Shown: positions 42,260-52,424, counted from the stretch's first letter. The stretch is DNA of 64,000 nt from Actinopolyspora alba (GCF_900112765.1 NZ_FOMZ01000006.1:281705-345704), one strand, 5' to 3'. Notes: generated from the sequence alone by a model not told the origin. Numbers and translations are program-made.

Positions 42260-43705
42260 TCAGCGGGAGCTCTTGCGTTCCTTGATCCGCACGACCACGC
42301 GAACCGGACTACCCGCGAAACCGAACGCCTCGCGGAACTTGCGCTCCAGGAACCGGCGATAGCCCGCCTCCAGGAAGCCCGAACTGAACAACACCAGTGT
42401 CGGTGGTCGGGCGTGCGCCTGGGTGGCGAACATGATCTTGGGCTGTTTGCCGCCCCGGACCGGCGGGGGATGAGCCGCGACGATGTCCGACAACCACGAG
42501 TTGATCTGGCCGGTGGAGACGCGCTGGTCCCAGGATTCGAGCGCTGTCCGCAGCGTGGGTGCCAGTTTGGTGACCGCACGGCCGGTATGAGCCGACACGT
42601 TCACCCGTTCGGCCCACCGCACTCGGACGAGGTCGCGATCGATCTCCTTCTCCAGGCTGCGCCGCCGGTCGTCGTCGACCATGTCCCACTTGTTGTAGGC
42701 GATCACCAATGCCCGACCGGACTCGATGACCATGCTGATGATGCGCAGGTCCTGCTCGGTCAGCGGCTCGGAACCGTCGATGAGCACGATGGCAACCTCG
42801 GCCGCCTCGATGGCCGCCTTGGTGCGCAGCGAGGCGTAGTACTCCGTGCCGTCGGCGGTCTTGACCCGCTTGCGCAGCCCGGCGGTGTCCACGAACCGCC
42901 ACACCTCGTCGTCGAGCTCGACCAGCGAGTCCACGGGATCGACGGTGGTACCGGCCACCTCGTCGACCACGGCACGCTGCTCCCCGACGAGACGGTTGAG
43001 CATGCTGGACTTGCCGACGTTGGGCTTGCCCACCAGCGCCACCCGTCGCGGTCCCGCCGCGCCCCCCAACTGTTCCCGCGGGGTTTCGGGCAGCACGCGC
43101 AGCACTTCGTCGAGCAGATCACCAGACCCGCGACCGTGCAGCGCGCTCACCGGATGCGGCTCCCCCAGTCCGAGGGACCACAGCTCGGCCGTACCCGCCA
43201 CCGCCACCTGGTCGTCGACCTTGTTGGCGACCACGATCACCGGTCGCCGGGACCGGCGCAGCACCTTCGCGGCGGCCTCGTCGGTGCCGCTGACCCCCAC
43301 GTTGGCGTCGACCACGAACAGGATCGCGTCGGCTGCCGACATGGCCATCTCCGCCTGTGAAGTGACACTGGCGTACATGCCGTCGGCATCGGGGTCCCAG
43401 CCACCGGTGTCGACGACGCTGAACGCGCGCCCGCTCCACACCGCGTCATAGGTAACCCGGTCCCGCGTGACACCCGGAGTGTCCTTGACCACGGCCTGCC
43501 TGCTGCCGAGCAACCGGTTTACCAGGGTGGACTTACCGACGTTGGGCCTGCCCACGACCGCCAGCACGGGGCGGCCTGGTTCGGTTCCCGAATCCTCGTC
43601 GAGTTCGTCGAGCAGGTGATCGTAGTCGGCCCAGTCCGTCTCGTCGGACCAGGTGCCGTCGAGGCCGGCACCCTCGGCGGCGTCGGCAAACGGCTCTTCG
43701 CTCAC
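42260..43705 (-). CDS. der: Ribosome assembly GTPase Der (EngA)
   Basis: The 481-residue protein has two successive G domains, GRPNVGKST near residue 53 and GKPNVGKSS further on, each with DTxG (VDTGGWD, VDTAGLR) and NKxD ([15 protein letters not shown]), then a KH-like C-terminus. It assists 50S subunit maturation. The N-terminus has a 45-residue acidic extension typical of actinobacteria. GTG 43705 overlaps the plsC-like stop (GTGA). The order cmk, plsC-like, der is that of Rv1712-Rv1713 plus an inserted acyltransferase. Confidence 0.97.
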   Translation of the reverse strand: MSEEPFADAAEGAGLDGTWSDETDWADYDHLLDELDEDSGTEPGRPVLAVVGRPNVGKSTLVNRLLGSRQAVVKDTPGVTRDRVTYDAVWSGRAFSVVDTGGWDPDADGMYASVTSQAEMAMSAADAILFVVDANVGVSGTDEAAAKVLRRSRRPVIVVANKVDDQVAVAGTAELWSLGLGEPHPVSALHGRGSGDLLDEVLRVLPETPREQLGGAAGPRRVALVGKPNVGKSSMLNRLVGEQRAVVDEVAGTTVDPVDSLVELDDEVWRFVDTAGLRKRVKTADGTEYYASLRTKAAIEAAEVAIVLIDGSEPLTEQDLRIISMVIESGRALVIAYNKWDMVDDDRRRSLEKEIDRDLVRVRWAERVNVSAHTGRAVTKLAPTLRTALESWDQRVSTGQINSWLSDIVAAHPPPVRGGKQPKIMFATQAHARPPTLVLFSSGFLEAGYRRFLERKFREAFGFAGSPVRVVVRIKERKSSR

Positions 43706-44415
43706 GCTTCGTTCCCTCTCACATCATCGTCTGGTTCGTCGGAGTCGATCGTTCGGCCGTCCAGTTCGGCGAGCAACTCGACCAACTCGGTACGCACGCG
43801 TTCGGTCGCCGCGGCCAGCCCCGCTCTGCCCCGCTGCTCCGGCAGGCGAACGGGTCTGCCGACGAGAACATCCACCCTCGGCCGGAAGCGGAACCGTCGC
43901 CCGCTCTCGCGAGCCGTACCCCGGCACGCGACCGGCAGCAGCGACGCCCCCGCCGATCGGGCCAACCACGCCGCGCCGTGCCGTGCCTCGGCCACGCTTC
44001 CGCCTCGAGTGCCCTCGGGAAACACCCCGATCACCCCGCCGGAACGAAGTATCCGCACCGCGGCCGACAACGCCGCGCGATCGGGAGCATCACGACGAAC
44101 CGGAAGATGACCCAGTTTACACAGTGTCCAGCCGAGCGGGCCCCGGAACAGTTCCCGCTTGATCAGGAACACCGCACCACGTGGCAGCGTCCCGAACAAC
44201 ACCGGACCGTCCGCGAGGGAACTGTGATTGGCGACGAGAACCACGGGGCCGGTCGTGGGGAACCGCTCACCGTGTCGAACACGGATTCGATACGACATCC
44301 GCAGCACGACCCGGCCGAGGCAGCGGCCGAACCGGCGAAAACCGGGTGAGCTGTCCTCCGGCAGCATACCCGTAGTGGGGTGGTCACGCTGCGAGTGACT
44401 CCCCCCGGCCCTCAT
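43702..44415 (-). CDS. 1-acyl-glycerol-3-phosphate acyltransferase (PlsC type)
   Basis: The 237-residue membrane-associated acyltransferase has the PlsC boxes: NHSSLADGP (NHxxxxD), the KRELFRGP box, FPEGTRGG, and VACRGTARE. It transfers an acyl chain to lysophosphatidic acid or a related lipid. Start ATG 44415 overlaps the cmk stop by 4 bp (ATGA) and its stop overlaps der by GTGA. It is thus sandwiched in the cmk-der operon, where I recall no counterpart in M. tuberculosis. Confidence 0.9.
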   Translation of the reverse strand: MRAGGSHSQRDHPTTGMLPEDSSPGFRRFGRCLGRVVLRMSYRIRVRHGERFPTTGPVVLVANHSSLADGPVLFGTLPRGAVFLIKRELFRGPLGWTLCKLGHLPVRRDAPDRAALSAAVRILRSGGVIGVFPEGTRGGSVAEARHGAAWLARSAGASLLPVACRGTARESGRRFRFRPRVDVLVGRPVRLPEQRGRAGLAAATERVRTELVELLAELDGRTIDSDEPDDDVRGNEA

Positions 44416-45137
44416 CGTCCGGCTCGCTCGTTGCTGACCAGCAGCCCGCGGACGGCTGCCAACTCGTGCAACCGCCGCAGCACCTGTTCCAGGGAGAGCT
44501 CGGTCGTGTCCAGCGAAACCGCGTCCTCGGCCATTCGAAGCGGCGCGACGGACCTGTTGGAATCGAGCGTGTCCCTGCGTCGCACGTCGGCGTGCACCAG
44601 GTCGCGGTCCGCCGGGCGCCCCTCGGCCGCGTCCTGGGCGGTGCGACGGTGCGCCCGGGCGTCAGCAGAGGCGGTCAGGTACACCTTCAGGCCCGCCTCG
44701 GGCACCACCACGGTGCCCACGTCACGTCCCTCGACCACGATTCCTCCGCTGGGACGTGTCGCGGCGTCGATCAGCGCGCGCTGTCGCCGCACCAGAAGCT
44801 CCCGAACCTCGGGAACCGCCGAGACGGCGGAGACCGCCCTGGTGACCTCCTGCTCGCGGATCTCCCCTCGCACGTCGGCTCCGTCCAGCGACACCCCGGG
44901 AGAGTCGGGGTCGGTACGCATCACCAGATGCGCGTCACGGGCGACGCGGGTGAGTTCCGCGGCGTCGTCCAGCGGCGCCCCGGCACGCAGCACGGCCAGT
45001 GTCACCGCTCGATACATCGCGCCGGTATCCAGGTAAGCAGCACCGAGCGCGTGGGCGAGTCCACGAGCCGCCGTGGACTTGCCCGTTCCGGACGGCCCGT
45101 CCACCGCCACGATTCCGTTGAGCTCGGGCTGGGACAC
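44412..45137 (-). CDS. cmk: Cytidylate kinase
   Basis: GTG 45137 has GAGGAGG 9 nt upstream; the frame reaching 45194 has no such site. The 241-residue P-loop kinase has VAVDGPSGTGKSTAARGLA (nucleotide loop near residues 13-21), YLDTGAMYRAV, and VVEGRDVGTVVVPEA, the CMP-binding signature. The RAHRRTAQDAAEG lid follows. It phosphorylates CMP/dCMP, fitting the neighbouring pyrimidine and ribosome genes. It leads the cmk-plsC-der coupled set; the upstream region is divergent to the antiporter pair. Confidence 0.96.
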   Translation of the reverse strand: MSQPELNGIVAVDGPSGTGKSTAARGLAHALGAAYLDTGAMYRAVTLAVLRAGAPLDDAAELTRVARDAHLVMRTDPDSPGVSLDGADVRGEIREQEVTRAVSAVSAVPEVRELLVRRQRALIDAATRPSGGIVVEGRDVGTVVVPEAGLKVYLTASADARAHRRTAQDAAEGRPADRDLVHADVRRRDTLDSNRSVAPLRMAEDAVSLDTTELSLEQVLRRLHELAAVRGLLVSNERAGR

Positions 45138-45282
45138 CTCGACTGACCTCCTCGACAACGAATGACCACATCGCTCGCTCGGGCTAACCGACAATGTTTC
45201 ATTCTGCCTGTCCGCGACCGCGGTGACTCAATCGAGTCCCGCACGACCGATCGGCCGACTACTGCGAAGCCGACAGACGTTT

Positions 45283-45288
45283 TAAGAT
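45283..45288 (+). promoter_or_regulatory. -10 element (TAAGAT) for the KhtT-like gene
   Basis: TAAGAT ends 7 nt before GTG 45296 with no ribosome site, so the message would be leaderless. Confidence 0.45.
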
Positions 45289-45295
45289 CGGTCGT

Positions 45296-45778
45296 GTGGA
45301 CGTCACCGTGACCCCGCTGCCGGGGCTGGGCACGCAACAGGAATTCACGACCGAGTCCGGGCGCCGCATCGGAGTGATCACCTACCGGGACGGCCGGATG
45401 GAGCTGATCGTCTCCGATGCCAGGGACCCGGACAAGATCTGTGCGGCTACCGATCTCACCGGGGAGGAAACCAGCACGCTGGCGAACCTGCTCGGAGCTC
45501 CCCAACTGGTGCGACAGCTCAGCGAGCAACAGCGCGAGGTCACCGGCGTGACCACCTGGCAACTGCCGCTGGCGCCCGACTCACCTTTCGACGGGCGCAC
45601 GCTCGGCGAGACCGAGATGCGCACCCGGACCTCGGTTTCGATAGTGGCGGTGATAAGGGACGGGTCGGTGCTGCCCTCCCCTCGCCCGGATTTCGTCTTC
45701 GCGGGCGGCGACCTGGTGGTCGTCGTCGGTACCGCCGAAGGTCTACGCGCAGCCGGCGAGATCATGGAACACGGCTGA
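45296..45778 (+). CDS. KhtT-like antiporter regulatory subunit (RCK_C domain)
   Basis: A 160-residue soluble protein started by GTG 45296. The N-terminal half (QQEFTTESGRRIGVITYRDG) is the KhtT/YhaT-type domain, and the C-terminal half (about 85-157: LAPDSPFDGRTLGETEMRTR, VSIVAVIRDGSVLPSPRPDF, GGDLVVVVGTAEGL) is a TrkA-C/RCK_C nucleotide-sensing fold. In KhtTU this subunit gates the antiporter in response to c-di-AMP or protons. The antiporter gene follows 105 bp downstream. The promoter appears leaderless. Confidence 0.88.
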   Translation: MDVTVTPLPGLGTQQEFTTESGRRIGVITYRDGRMELIVSDARDPDKICAATDLTGEETSTLANLLGAPQLVRQLSEQQREVTGVTTWQLPLAPDSPFDGRTLGETEMRTRTSVSIVAVIRDGSVLPSPRPDFVFAGGDLVVVVGTAEGLRAAGEIMEHG

Positions 45779-45882
45779 TTCGACTCGAACCGGGCGTTCC
45801 CGCCGGGATGTTCGGGCGGCGCCCCACGGATTCCGGAGGTTGAACGGATCCGGTCGACGTCCGCGCGGGCGAGAGGAACCAG

Positions 45883-47058
45883 GTGCAACACACTGCGATC
45901 ACACTGATCGAACTGGGAGCGGTCTTCTTCGGCCTGGGGGTGCTCGGGCGACTCGCCTGGCGCATCGGTATATCGCCGATCCCGCTGTATCTGCTCGGCG
46001 GGTTGGCGTTCGGGCAGGGCGGGCTGATCCCGCTGGGCGGCATCGAACCGTTCACCGAGATCGCCTCGGAGATCGGGGTCGTCCTGCTGTTGCTGCTGCT
46101 GGGGTTGGAGTACTCGGCGGGTGAGCTGGTAACGGGGTTGCGCCGTTCCTGGCTGGCGGGGCTCGTCGACGTGGTTCTCAACGCGTCCCCGGGCGCGGCC
46201 GTGGCACTGCTGCTGGGCTGGGGCCCGATCGCGGCGATCGTACTGGCCGGTGTCACCTACATCTCCTCGTCGGGGATCGTGGCGAAAGTCCTGGGGGATC
46301 TGGGCAGACTGGGCAACCGTGAGACACCGGTGGTGCTGTCGATACTGGTGTTCGAGGACCTGGCCATGGCCATCTACCTGCCGATACTGACCGCCCTGCT
46401 CGCCGGTGTGGGGTTTCTGGGAGGTCTCGGTGCGGTCGGTGTGTCCGTCCTGGTGATCACTCTGGTGCTGGTGTTGGCGCTACGTTACGGACGCTACGTC
46501 TCCGCGTTGGTGGACAGCCCGGATCCCGAGGTGTTCCTGCTCCGATTGCTCGGAGCGGCGCTGCTCGTGGCCGGCTTGGCGGCCCAGCTGCAGGTTTCGG
46601 CGGCGGTGGGCGCCTTCCTGCTGGGCATCGCCATATCCGGGTCTACCGCGGCCAACGCCACCCGAACACTGGCCCCGCTGCGCGACCTGTTCGCGGCGGT
46701 GTTCTTCGTCGTGTTCGGTCTCAACACCGATCCGTCCGCGATTCCGCCGGTGCTGCCGTTCGCACTGCTGCTGGCACTGCTGACCACGATCACGAAACTC
46801 GCCACGGGATGGTTCGCCGCGGGCTCACAGGGCATCAGGCGGATGGGGCGCGCCCGTGCGGGGGCCGCCCTGGTGGCCCGCGGCGAGTTCTCCATAGTCA
46901 TCGCGGGCCTGGCAGTGGGTTCCGGAGCGGTCACCGGTGAACTGGCGGCGTTCTCCACCGCTTATGTGCTGCTGATGGCCGTGCTCGGCCCGGTGGCGGC
47001 CCGGGTGGTGGAACCGGTGGCGCAGCGGCTGGTGACGCTACGGCAGGCGCGGCGATGA
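45883..47058 (+). CDS. Cation/proton antiporter (CPA2, KhtU-like)
   Basis: A 391-residue membrane protein of about 12 segments, started by GTG 45883 with GAGAGGA 6 nt upstream. CPA2 landmarks are LLLGLEYSAGELVTGL, GVTYISSSGIVAKVLGDL, and FEDLAMAIYLPI, with the conserved ED of the transport core. There is no C-terminal RCK domain, consistent with a separate regulatory subunit just upstream. K+ or Na+ export against H+ is likely and would help salt or pH balance. Confidence 0.92.
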   Translation: MQHTAITLIELGAVFFGLGVLGRLAWRIGISPIPLYLLGGLAFGQGGLIPLGGIEPFTEIASEIGVVLLLLLLGLEYSAGELVTGLRRSWLAGLVDVVLNASPGAAVALLLGWGPIAAIVLAGVTYISSSGIVAKVLGDLGRLGNRETPVVLSILVFEDLAMAIYLPILTALLAGVGFLGGLGAVGVSVLVITLVLVLALRYGRYVSALVDSPDPEVFLLRLLGAALLVAGLAAQLQVSAAVGAFLLGIAISGSTAANATRTLAPLRDLFAAVFFVVFGLNTDPSAIPPVLPFALLLALLTTITKLATGWFAAGSQGIRRMGRARAGAALVARGEFSIVIAGLAVGSGAVTGELAAFSTAYVLLMAVLGPVAARVVEPVAQRLVTLRQARR

Positions 47059-47122
47059 GCGGGACGGGCGACGCCTACCGAACGGCCACCGCACGGGCCT
47101 GGTCACAGGCGCCCCGGTCTGC

Positions 47123-47896
47123 TCACAGGCCGACCGCGCGGTAGAGCGAGCCGAGTTCCTTGTTGTCCAGCGGCCGGATCGCCCCCGGCCGTTCGTTGGT
47201 CAGCCGCACTTCGCCGACACCTGTCCGGACCAGTCGCTGCACCGGGTACCCCGCGGCCTTGAACAGTCTGCGGACGATTCGTTTGCGCCCCTCGTGCAGC
47301 ACCACCTGCGCCAACACCCGGGTCCCCTTCTGGTTGGTGTCGACGAAGCGGAAGGAGTCGACGCTGGCGAGGCCGTCCTCGAGCTCCAGACCGGCCTTGA
47401 CGGTGCGTCCCAGATCCTTGGGAACGGGCCCCTGCAACTCGACGAGATAGGTCTTGGGAACCCGATAGGAGGGATGCATCAGTCGATTGGCGAGATCACC
47501 GTCGTTGCTGATCAGCAGCAACCCTTCGGTGTTGAAGTCCAGCCGCCCGATGTGGAAGAGCTTGCCTTCCCGCTTCGGCAGGTAGTCACCGATGCAGGGA
47601 CGCCCCTGGTCGTCGGACATGCTGCACAGAATGCCCGTGGGCTTGTTCAGCAACAGATGGGTGGCTTCGTTGTCGACCACGACCCTGCTGCCGTCCACGT
47701 GGATGACCGAGGTGGCCGGGTCCACCCTGGCGCCGAGCGTGGTGACCGGAGCACCGTCGACCTCCACACGGCCCTCGACGATCATCTCCTCAGCGGCGCG
47801 GCGTGAGGCGACGCCCGCCTTGGAAAGCACTTTCTGCAGCCGGACGCCTTCCGCGTCCCGGCTGTTCCGGCTCGTCGGGTCGTGCGGTTCAGACAT
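47123..47896 (-). CDS. rluB: 23S rRNA pseudouridine synthase (RluB family)
   Basis: ATG 47896 overlaps the scpB stop by 8 bp. The 257-residue protein has an N-terminal S4 RNA-binding domain (VRLQKVLSKAGVASRRAAEE, EGRVEVDGAPV) and a catalytic domain with GRLDFNTEGLLL, where the aspartate attacks uridine. RKRIVRRLFKAAGYPVQRLV and RTGVGEVRLT complete the RsuA/RluB signature. It modifies the peptidyl-transferase region of 23S rRNA. Order after scpA-scpB matches Rv1709-Rv1711. Confidence 0.95.
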   Translation of the reverse strand: MSEPHDPTSRNSRDAEGVRLQKVLSKAGVASRRAAEEMIVEGRVEVDGAPVTTLGARVDPATSVIHVDGSRVVVDNEATHLLLNKPTGILCSMSDDQGRPCIGDYLPKREGKLFHIGRLDFNTEGLLLISNDGDLANRLMHPSYRVPKTYLVELQGPVPKDLGRTVKAGLELEDGLASVDSFRFVDTNQKGTRVLAQVVLHEGRKRIVRRLFKAAGYPVQRLVRTGVGEVRLTNERPGAIRPLDNKELGSLYRAVGL

Positions 47897-48542
47897 CGTC
47901 GATCGCATCCACTTCGGGCAACAGGGGGGCCAGTGGCGGCAGTTCCCGCAACGAGGACAGGCCGAGCCGTTCCAGGAACAACTCTGTCGTGCAGTAGGAA
48001 GTGCCGCCCGATTCCGGGTCGGTACCGGCTTCGTGGATCAGTCCACGCGCCAGCAGGGTACGTACGACCCCGTCCACGTTAACACCGCGCACCGCGGCCA
48101 CCTTCGAGCGAGTCACCGGTTGCCGATAAGCGATGACGGCGAGCGTCTCCAGCGCGGCCTTGGTGAGCTTGGCTCGCTGCCCGTCGAGGAGGTATCGCTC
48201 GACGACGGGAGCGTATACATCGCGGGTGTAGAACCGCCAGCCATCCGCCACCCTGCGCAGCTCGATACCACTTCCCGCCGCGGTGTAGCCCTCGGCCAGC
48301 CGATTCAGGGCTGTGGTGACCCGCTCCACGGGCTGATCGAGAACCTCGGCCAGCAGCTCCTCACCGGCAGGGGCATCGACCACCAGCAGCACCGCTTCCA
48401 GCGCGGCGTCCAGCGCGGGCTCGGAGTCGAGGGCGGGCCACTCACGACTCCGCCCTTCGCCGGTACCGACCGTCCGCTCGGTCTCCTCACCGCGCTCGGC
48501 TCCCTCGGCACGGGAACCATCGGGATGCTTATCGTCGCTCAC
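47889..48542 (-). CDS. scpB: Segregation and condensation protein B
   Basis: The start is GTG 48542, overlapping the scpA stop by GTGA. The 217-residue protein has an acidic N-terminal tail of about 40 residues and two winged helices: AALEAVLLVVDAPAGEELLA, YTRDVYAPVVERYLL, TKAALETLAVIAYRQPVTRS, VAAVRGVNVDGVVRTLL. ScpB dimers bridge kleisin ScpA to the SMC ATPase. Length is normal. It is coupled to scpA upstream and rluB downstream. Confidence 0.96.
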   Translation of the reverse strand: MSDDKHPDGSRAEGAERGEETERTVGTGEGRSREWPALDSEPALDAALEAVLLVVDAPAGEELLAEVLDQPVERVTTALNRLAEGYTAAGSGIELRRVADGWRFYTRDVYAPVVERYLLDGQRAKLTKAALETLAVIAYRQPVTRSKVAAVRGVNVDGVVRTLLARGLIHEAGTDPESGGTSYCTTELFLERLGLSSLRELPPLAPLLPEVDAIDDV

Positions 48543-49411
48543 CCGTAATCCTCTTCCTCGTCTCGATCCCGATCGGCCTCGGCGGCCACGCGAGCCTGTT
48601 CGGCGCTGCCGCCCACCCAGGAGACCGTGAGCTCCCCGAGCGGTTCCGGCTGATCGAACGTGACCACCGCCTCGCGGAACAATTCGAGCAGCGCCAGGAA
48701 CCGAGCCACGATCTCGAGGCTCGTGCCGCACCGCTCGGTCAGCTCGACGAACAGTGCGCTGCCCCGCTCGGCAAGCAGCACCCGCAGCTCCGCCGCGTGT
48801 TCACGCACCGAGACGCGTTGCTGGTGGAGATGATCCAGCGAAACGGTCGGTGGGGGTTTGGGGCGGAACACCGCGGCGGCTGTCTCCGCCAGCCCGGCGG
48901 CATCCACTCCGAGAACCACTTCTGGCATCAGGTCGAGATAGCGCTGCTCCAGCGATACCGCCCGGGGGTAGCGCCCCAGTGCCCCGGCTTCGAGCTGTCG
49001 GAACAGTTCGGCGACCCGCTTGTAGGCCCGGTACTGCAGCAACCGTGCGAACAGCAGGTCGCGGGCCTCCAGCAGGGCGAGGTCCTCCTCGTCCTCGACC
49101 TCGGCGGCGGGGACGAGCCGAGCCGCTTTGAGATCCAGCAGCGTGGCCGCCACGACGAGGAACTCACTGATCTCGTCCAGCTCGGAGCGCTGCCCGAGCT
49201 CCTTCGTGTAGGCGATGAAGTCATCGGTGACGCGATGCAGCGCCACCTCGGTGACGTCGAGCTGATGCTGCGAGATCAGCTGCAGCAACAGGTCGAACGG
49301 CCCCTCGAAGTTCTCCAGCCGTACTGTGAAGCGTCCGCCCTGGGAATCCTGAGCGGCGGCCAGTTCGGGCACCTCGTGCGCCGAGTCGGTGGCTGCTTGT
49401 GCCTCAGTCAC
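48539..49411 (-). CDS. scpA: Segregation and condensation protein A
   Basis: The 290-residue kleisin links SMC heads. It starts at GTG 49411 with GAGG 7 nt upstream. The N-terminal helices show FTVRLENFEGPFDLLLQLIS, a ScpA hallmark, then ISEFLVVAATLLDLKAARLV and the C-terminal winged helix near residues 220-270. The tail is acidic and disordered. The parA-like gene ends 35 bp upstream. ParA-ScpA-ScpB together point to chromosome segregation. Confidence 0.96.
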   Translation of the reverse strand: MTEAQAATDSAHEVPELAAAQDSQGGRFTVRLENFEGPFDLLLQLISQHQLDVTEVALHRVTDDFIAYTKELGQRSELDEISEFLVVAATLLDLKAARLVPAAEVEDEEDLALLEARDLLFARLLQYRAYKRVAELFRQLEAGALGRYPRAVSLEQRYLDLMPEVVLGVDAAGLAETAAAVFRPKPPPTVSLDHLHQQRVSVREHAAELRVLLAERGSALFVELTERCGTSLEIVARFLALLELFREAVVTFDQPEPLGELTVSWVGGSAEQARVAAEADRDRDEEEDYG

Positions 49412-49446
49412 GTTTCCTCATCAGCAACAGCGGCTCGCGGCAGGGC

Positions 49447-50394
49447 TCACCGCGCGATGACCTCGCGGGCGAGCGAACGGTAGGCCTTCGAGCCGGAGGA
49501 ACGCGGCGCCCACCGAGTGATGGGTTCTCCCGCCACGGTGGTTTCGGGAAACCGCACCGTGCGGTTTATCACGCTGTCGAACACTATATCCCCGAACGCT
49601 TCCACCACGCGCGACATCACCTCTCGCGAATGCAGCGTACGGGGATCGAACATCGTCGCCAGGATTCCACTGATCTCCAGATCGGGATTCAGCCGGTCGC
49701 GGACCTTCTCGATGGTGTCGATCAGCAATGCCACTCCGCGCAGGCTGAAGAACTCGCACTCCAGCGGAATCATCACGCCGTGGGCCGCCGCCAACGCGTT
49801 GACCGTCAGCAGCCCCAACGACGGCTGGCAATCGACCAGCACGAAGTCGTACTCCGCGCGCACCGGTCGCAGGGCACGCTCCAACGCCTGCTCCCGCCCC
49901 ACCTCTGCGACGAGTTGGACCTCGGCCGCCGAGAGATCGATGTTGCTCGGCAACAGATCCATTCCCGGGACACTGGTGGATCTGATCACCTCGCGGAGTT
50001 CGACGGAGCGTTCCATGATGACGTTGTAGATGGTCTGCTCCAGCTGGTGCGGTTGCACGCCGAGACCTACCGACAATGCACCTTGTGGATCGAAATCGAC
50101 CAGCAACACCTTGCGTCCGTACTCGGCGAGTGCCGCCCCCAGATTGATCGTGGACGTGGTCTTACCGACGCCGCCCTTCTGGTTGCACATCGCCAGCACC
50201 GAGGCGGGCCCGTGCGCGTCCAACGCCGCGGGCTCGGGAACGTGTCGACGCGGCCTACCGGTTGGGCCGATGTTCGCGTCGTTGGGATCGGGTCCCATTC
50301 CGTCGCCGTTGGCGATTTCCGAAGTGTCGGGGGTGATGCTCAGGTCGACCGCGCCCCGGTACCGCCCACCGGCGGAGGGCTGCGGCGTCGACAT
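49447..50394 (-). CDS. ParA family ATPase (Soj-like)
   Basis: The 315-residue protein has a 60-residue disordered N-terminus, then the deviant Walker A CNQKGGVGKTT (K73 to T80), VLLVDFDPQGALSVGL (Walker A'), and YDFVLVDCQPSLG (Walker B). There is no partner ParB nearby. Location beside scpA-scpB matches Rv1708, a Soj-like ParA distinct from the chromosomal parA near the origin. It may position or regulate the SMC complex. GGAG lies 10 nt upstream of ATG 50394. Confidence 0.93.
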   Translation of the reverse strand: MSTPQPSAGGRYRGAVDLSITPDTSEIANGDGMGPDPNDANIGPTGRPRRHVPEPAALDAHGPASVLAMCNQKGGVGKTTSTINLGAALAEYGRKVLLVDFDPQGALSVGLGVQPHQLEQTIYNVIMERSVELREVIRSTSVPGMDLLPSNIDLSAAEVQLVAEVGREQALERALRPVRAEYDFVLVDCQPSLGLLTVNALAAAHGVMIPLECEFFSLRGVALLIDTIEKVRDRLNPDLEISGILATMFDPRTLHSREVMSRVVEAFGDIVFDSVINRTVRFPETTVAGEPITRWAPRSSGSKAYRSLAREVIAR

Positions 50395-50557
50395 GGCGGT
50401 GGTGACTCCTTTGTGTGCGACGGCATTCGAAAACGTCGTTCGATGCGCAGCCTAAGCGGCACGCGCACGCAGCGGCAACGCGCATCGCCGTTGTCCGGAC
50501 GAAACACCTCGCGGTACCGCTCGCTCACCCGGCAGGGGCCGGGTGAACCCGTGGAAC

Positions 50558-51502
50558 TCAGTCGCGCGCCCTGGGATGGGTGGTGGCGTAGACCTCGCGC
50601 AACGTATTCATGGTGACCATTGTGTACATCTGAGTTGTCGAGACCGACGAGTGCCCGAGCAACTCCTGCACGACCCGCACATCGGCTCCCCCTTCCAGTA
50701 GATGAGTCGCGAAGGAATGCCGAAGCACGTGTGGTGAGACCGAAGTGGACACACCGGCACGTTCGGCCGCGGTTTTCAGGATGTTCCAGGCGCTCTGCCG
50801 GGACAGTCCGCCGCCGCGGGAATTGAGGAACAACGCCCTGTCCCCCCTGCCCCGCTTCGCCAGCGCGGGACGTGAACGGACGAGGTATGCCTCGATCGCG
50901 GCAAGGGCCGGGCGCCCCACCGGAACCCGACGTTGCACCCCGCCCTTTCCGTCGAACAGGACGGTCCGCTCCTGTTCGTCGAGATCATCGGTCTTCAGAC
51001 CGACCGCCTCGGAAATCCGTGCTCCACTGGAGTAGAGCAGTTCCAGCAAGGCACGGTCCCGCAATCCGCGCATGCCTTCGACAGTACCCGTTTCCAGCAG
51101 CCGCATTACCTCGTCGACGGTTAACGCCTTCGGCAGACGTCGCGGCAGGGCGGGCGGAGTCACCTCACGTGCCGGGTCCCGCGCCGTGAATCCCTCCAGG
51201 AAGGCGAAGCGATGCAACCCCCGCACCGCCACGATGGTTCTGGCCGCGGAAGCGGGCGCGAGCGGAACCCCGCCATCGTGCTCGCCCCTGCGCAGTGTGG
51301 CGAGAAACTCACCCACCAGATCGGGCGAAACTCCGCCCGGTTCCACGATTCCCTCCCCCGACAGGTAAGCGCCGTAACGGCGCAGATCCCGAGTGTAGGA
51401 CTCCAGCGTGCTGGGAGCGGTTCCCCGTTCCACCACGAGGTGATCGAGATAGGCTCTGATCACTCGGCGCAGTTCGTCGGGCAGTTCGTCGAGATCGGGC
51501 AT
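50558..51502 (-). CDS. xerD: Tyrosine recombinase XerD
   Basis: ATG 51502 with GGAAGGAG 9 nt upstream gives 314 residues. All six catalytic residues are present: R162 (SSGARISE), K186, H258 and R261 ([14 protein letters not shown]), H284 (LGHSS), and Y293 (TTQMYT). The N-terminal SAM-like core-binding domain occupies residues 10-110. XerD with XerC resolves chromosome dimers at dif. The genomic order NUDIX-xerD-parA matches Rv1700-Rv1701-Rv1708, so this is the housekeeping enzyme and not a phage integrase. Confidence 0.96.
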   Translation of the reverse strand: MPDLDELPDELRRVIRAYLDHLVVERGTAPSTLESYTRDLRRYGAYLSGEGIVEPGGVSPDLVGEFLATLRRGEHDGGVPLAPASAARTIVAVRGLHRFAFLEGFTARDPAREVTPPALPRRLPKALTVDEVMRLLETGTVEGMRGLRDRALLELLYSSGARISEAVGLKTDDLDEQERTVLFDGKGGVQRRVPVGRPALAAIEAYLVRSRPALAKRGRGDRALFLNSRGGGLSRQSAWNILKTAAERAGVSTSVSPHVLRHSFATHLLEGGADVRVVQELLGHSSVSTTQMYTMVTMNTLREVYATTHPRARD

Positions 51503-51573
51503 CGGTGGGCTCCTTCCCGGATCACCATGACACGAGCACGGGGGATCGTGCGGCCGAACCGGGTAGAGCGCGC

Positions 51574-52242
51574 TCAACGATCGGTTCGGGCGGGAAACCG
51601 GACGGGGCGATCCACCCACTCGACGTCCGGGTGTCTGGGCACGGCGCGTCCCCGCGACACCGCCTGGGCCGCCAGCAGTCCCGAGACGGCGGGGGCGTTG
51701 ACGATCTCGCCCCTGAAGACCATGTCGACGGCGCGATCCAATTCGAACCGGCGCACGACGAGATCCGCCTCCTCGTCTGCCGCGGGTTCCGGGAGAGCGA
51801 CCTCGGACAGGCCACGGGCGAGGTAGACCCGCTCGGACTGATCCGTGAATCCCGGTGAGGCGGCCACATCGACGAGGACCGACCATTCCTCGGCGGCGAG
51901 CCCGACCTCCTCCGCGAGTTCCCGACGAGCGGTGTGCAGCGGGGGTTCACCGGGAGCGTCCAGCAGGCCCGCCGGCAGTTCCCAGAGTCTGCGATCCAGC
52001 GGATAGCGATACTGGTGAACCAGCACGACACGTTCGTGCTCGTCCAGCGCCACCACCGCTACCGCGCCGGAGTGCTCGACGACCTCACGGCGCGAACGTC
52101 CACCCCCCGGCATGGCGACTTCGTCGGCACGCAGCGCCAGAATGTTGCCCACGTAGACATCGGAGGTCGACAGCGTGGTGAAGCTGTGCCGACCGTTCGT
52201 ACGGGTGATCGGCGTGCCGGACTGTTCGGGATCGGCGGACAT
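51574..52242 (-). CDS. NUDIX hydrolase (ADP-ribose pyrophosphatase type)
   Basis: The 222-residue protein starts at ATG 52242 with AGGAG 9 nt upstream. The Nudix box [20 protein letters not shown] continues EVGL, with the acidic REL-xx-E core intact. The upstream [16 protein letters not shown] is the ADP-ribose pyrophosphatase class element. It hydrolyses ADP-ribose or related sugars; Rv1700 is the recalled orthologue. It lies between pyrG, with a terminator hairpin between them, and xerD. Confidence 0.94.
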   Translation of the reverse strand: MSADPEQSGTPITRTNGRHSFTTLSTSDVYVGNILALRADEVAMPGGGRSRREVVEHSGAVAVVALDEHERVVLVHQYRYPLDRRLWELPAGLLDAPGEPPLHTARRELAEEVGLAAEEWSVLVDVAASPGFTDQSERVYLARGLSEVALPEPAADEEADLVVRRFELDRAVDMVFRGEIVNAPAVSGLLAAQAVSRGRAVPRHPDVEWVDRPVRFPARTDR

Positions 52243-52389
52243 GCGGAGCGCTCCTGGAGTGTCTCGGTGTTCTCACTCGGTGATCCTGTTTACCGGTCCG
52301 GAGTCCGGTCCCGAAAGTCGGCCTCGGCTGCGGGTTCGTCCGGGAAGCGCACCACGGGAAGCTCTGGCGCCCGGGCCGAGGAGGCCGGG

Positions 52390-52424
52390 CCGGGACACGC
52401 ACGAACGAAGCGAGCGTGTCCCGG
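52390..52424 (-). terminator. Hairpin after pyrG
   Basis: CCGGGACACGC (52390-52400) and GCGTGTCCCGG (52414-52424) form a perfect 11-bp stem around 13 nt, 52 nt after the pyrG stop and before the NUDIX gene. Confidence 0.65.

Noticed and set aside
42260..43705. Long plus-strand frames opposite der.
   Set aside because: The minus strand encodes an unmistakable double-GTPase Der.
50558..51502. The tyrosine recombinase as a sign of an integrated element.
   Set aside because: The context (NUDIX, parA, scpA, scpB) and complete XerD features show the housekeeping dimer-resolution enzyme; there are no att-like direct repeats.
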